17,137 nucleotides of DNA, from positions 1-17,137 of the forward strand of contig JBAUTF010000307.1 of assembly GCA_049582065.1 (NCBI GenBank), written 5' to 3'. This stretch comes from DATKSS01 sp049582065. Lineage in GTDB: Bacteria > Chloroflexota > Dormibacteria > Dormibacterales > Dormibacteraceae. Both the position numbers and the translations under genes were made by a program. Under the pieces are notes generated by a model, which worked only from the letters and a program-made list of their open reading frames with translations, ran no database searches and had not been told where the DNA came from. Below are positions 15,611 through 17,137 of the stretch, piece after piece; the first letter of the stretch is position 1, and each line of letters begins with the position of its first letter.

Positions 15611-16687
15611 ATGAACCCACCCGCCGGCGTGCACTCTCGGACCGTCCGCACGAGTCGCCTGAACGTCCGTTACATCGAATCGGGGCCGCACGACGGCATC
15701 CCGGTGTTGATGCTGCACGGCAACCTTTCGACGGGCCGCTTTTTCGAGCACCTCATGCCAGGGGCTCCTGAAAGGTACCGGATCATCGCGCCGGACATGC
15801 GCGGGTTTGGCGACACAGAACGGGTTCCGATTGATGCGACACGCGGCCTCCGCGATTGGGCCGACGATGCATATTCGCTGGTGCAGGCGCTGGGGATCAC
15901 ACAGCCGGTACACCTCGTCGGATGGTCGACGGGGGGCGCCGCCATCGCGAACTACGCCGAAGACAGAAGAGTGGCTTCGCTGACCTTCGTCGATCCGGTC
16001 TCGCCGTATGGGTTTGGTGGCGTGCGGCTAGATGGCGCTCCATGCTTTCCCGACTACGCTGGATCCGGTGGCGGAACGGGTAACCCCGATTTCACCCAGC
16101 GCATCGCCGGGCGCGACACTTCAGCCGACTCGCCGTTCTCGCCGCGGAACGTGATCAACAGCTCGTACTGGAACCCGTCGCATCGGGAACCGAAAGAGCG
16201 CGAAGACATGCTCGTGGACGAGGTGCTCAAGTCGGTTACGGGTGACGACGGCTATCCGGGCGATTCAATTCCGTCTGCCAACTGGCCCGGCATCGCACCC
16301 GGCACGAGGGGCATCCTGAATGCCCTCTCCGGCAAGTACTGCAACTGGGCGGGAATCGTCGACATCGAGCCGAAGCCGCCCATCCTGTGGACGCACGGCA
16401 GCGCGGACATCGTCGTCGCGGACGGTTCAGCTTGGGAGATGGGAACTCTCGGCAAGATGGGAATCGTCCCGGGCTGGCCAGGAGACGAGGCGTTTCCTCC
16501 GCAGCCCATGGTCACCCAGATCCGGAATGTCCTTGAGCGCTATCGGAAGGCCGGTGGCCACGTCCAGATGGAGACGTTCGAGGGCTCCGGCCACGGACCG
16601 CTGTTCGACGCTGCCGAACGTTGGAGCGAGCTCTTCTTCGGGTTTCTGGCTGCTGCTGATTCGAAGGTCGCGGAGCAAACCGCGTAG
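15611..16687 (+). CDS. Alpha/beta-fold hydrolase
   Basis: A 358-residue hydrolase of the alpha/beta superfamily, longer than the usual 270-300. The HGN oxyanion motif is in VLMLHGNLS (33-40) and DMRGFGDTE follows. The nucleophile is Ser106 in GWSTGG, the acid is probably Asp266 in HGSADIVV, and the His is His328 in GSGHGP. A cap of about 115 residues (140-255) rich in Pro, Gly and Ser probably sets substrate choice and accounts for the extra length. No signal peptide is seen. A strong ribosome site (AGAGGAGG) lies before the ATG. Possible activities include esterase, epoxide hydrolase or C-C hydrolase; nothing in the sequence decides. It is divergent from the lyase gene and upstream of the small ABM-like gene. 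Confidence 0.9.
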   Translation: MNPPAGVHSRTVRTSRLNVRYIESGPHDGIPVLMLHGNLSTGRFFEHLMPGAPERYRIIAPDMRGFGDTERVPIDATRGLRDWADDAYSLVQALGITQPVHLVGWSTGGAAIANYAEDRRVASLTFVDPVSPYGFGGVRLDGAPCFPDYAGSGGGTGNPDFTQRIAGRDTSADSPFSPRNVINSSYWNPSHREPKEREDMLVDEVLKSVTGDDGYPGDSIPSANWPGIAPGTRGILNALSGKYCNWAGIVDIEPKPPILWTHGSADIVVADGSAWEMGTLGKMGIVPGWPGDEAFPPQPMVTQIRNVLERYRKAGGHVQMETFEGSGHGPLFDAAERWSELFFGFLAAADSKVAEQTA

Positions 16688-16755
16688 CGTTCGCAGACTC
16701 GGCGGCGTTCACCGGCGCTGAGAGATTTGGGCACTGGCCGGTTGGCGCGCGTACA

Positions 16756-16787
16756 GTCGAGGCACGGGGCACCTCGACAGTTGCCCC
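16756..16787 (+). promoter_or_regulatory. Interleaved inverted repeats: possible H-type pseudoknot or two-state leader
   Basis: GTCGAGG (16756-16762) pairs with CCTCGAC (16772-16778) as a perfect 7-bp stem. GGGGCA in its loop (16766-16771) pairs with TGCCCC (16782-16787) as a perfect 6-bp stem. The order a-b-a'-b' is that of an H-type pseudoknot, with loops of 3, 0 and 3 bases, or of two mutually exclusive hairpins. It lies 69 bases downstream of the hydrolase stop and ends 57 bases before the next start. The second stem is followed by ATTTCT, so a weak terminator is another reading. Confidence 0.45.
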
Positions 16788-16844
16788 ATTTCTCACCGAA
16801 TCGTGAATCCCCCGCTGGGGTCGCCCTATGGCGAGGAGGTTGCC

Positions 16845-17137
16845 TTGTACGGAACCATAGCCAAGATGAAGCTGAAGCCCGGTGCTGAGGAAAAGGTCAT
16901 GCAGGTGATGGGAGGTGCGGACGGCACGGCCGAGGGTCACGTTTCGACCTTCGTCTTCAAATCCGATGCCGACCCGAACGTCCACTTTGTGACCACGGTC
17001 TTCGAGAGCAAGGCAGCGTACAAGAAGTTCGCCGACTCGGCGGAGCAGGGCAAGCGCTTTCACCAGATCCAGGAGCTCCTTGCAGGCGAGCCCGAGTGGC
17101 ACGACGGCGAGGTCATCCACCACGACTCGAAGGTCGT
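16845..17137 (+). CDS. Small ABM-like (dimeric alpha/beta barrel) protein, C-terminus beyond window
   Basis: A 97-residue open frame from TTG 16845 to the right edge. The start is fixed by AGGAGG five bases before the TTG; an ATG at 16828 is in a different frame. It reads MYGTIAKMKLKPGAEEKVMQ, then VSTFVFKSDADPNVHFVTTV and FESKAAYKKFADSAEQGKRF. The strand-helix-strand-strand-helix order, the opening beta strand ending in a KPG turn, and the 'F-E-S-K-A-A-Y' helix are typical of antibiotic biosynthesis monooxygenase-like and other dimeric alpha/beta-barrel proteins. Many have no known substrate; some oxidise aromatic compounds or heme without a cofactor. The fold assignment is moderate, and the function is not inferable. 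Confidence 0.72.
   Translation, partial: MYGTIAKMKLKPGAEEKVMQVMGGADGTAEGHVSTFVFKSDADPNVHFVTTVFESKAAYKKFADSAEQGKRFHQIQELLAGEPEWHDGEVIHHDSKV

Noticed and set aside
16710..16745. CTGAGAG-like string after the hydrolase, reminiscent of the thi-box of TPP riboswitches
   Set aside because: The other conserved TPP blocks and pairing stems are missing, and the downstream gene has no thiamine link.
16512..17123. Minus-strand frame of 203 codons at the right edge
   Set aside because: It spans the 3' end of the hydrolase, the intergenic region and the ABM-like gene, both of which have strong ribosome sites and recognisable folds on the plus strand.
1..17137. CRISPR arrays, insertion sequences, tRNA or rRNA genes, phage or toxin-antitoxin genes
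   Set aside because: No regularly spaced repeats, transposase motifs, cloverleaf-like sequence or rRNA-like sequence were found on reading both strands.

Overview
This is a GC-rich, densely packed bacterial chromosome segment with many overlapping genes and frequent TTG/GTG starts. The gene families (FtsEX with an M23 hydrolase, S9C prolyl-oligopeptidase-like peptidase, GlcG/HbpS protein, HKD phospholipase) and the Ala/Arg/Gly-rich proteins fit a Gram-positive-type or monoderm-like soil lineage such as Chloroflexota, Dormibacterota or Actinomycetota. The sequence alone does not settle the phylum. I see no rRNA, tRNA, CRISPR array, insertion sequence or phage gene.

Left block (1-5560, all minus strand). 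A tightly overlapping operon reads from right to left: an acetyl-CoA synthetase-like AMP-forming ligase, E1-alpha and E1-beta of a thiamine-diphosphate 2-oxoacid dehydrogenase, its lipoylated E2 acyltransferase, a free-standing acyl carrier protein, and a CBS-pair protein that runs off the left edge. Each junction overlaps by 4 to 11 bases, so translation is probably coupled. No E3 (lipoamide dehydrogenase) is present. The ACP and CBS genes inside this operon are the most intriguing association in the window: they suggest acyl groups from E2 or from the ligase may be passed to an ACP, with adenylate sensing by the CBS protein.

Middle block (5561-9131). A GC-hairpin-rich divergent spacer leads to a plus-strand gene for a basic-tailed, Ala-rich helical protein of unknown function. 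It is followed by about 380 bases with no convincing gene, then a small minus-strand helical protein of unknown function (TTG start), then a phospholipase D/cardiolipin-synthase-like HKD protein (minus strand). The conserved N-terminus of the HKD protein has no ATG, GTG or TTG start and may begin at ATT.

Right block (9132-17137). An S9C-type acylaminoacyl peptidase is followed by an ftsE-ftsX-M23 peptidase operon: a cell-division ABC transporter-like regulator plus the secreted coiled-coil/LytM hydrolase it is expected to activate. A two-gene minus-strand unit then encodes an isocitrate lyase/PEP mutase-superfamily lyase and a GlcG/HbpS-like protein. It is divergent from an alpha/beta hydrolase. 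The window ends inside a small protein resembling the ABM dimeric alpha/beta-barrel fold, whose leader contains two interleaved inverted repeats with the geometry of an H-type pseudoknot or a two-state RNA switch.
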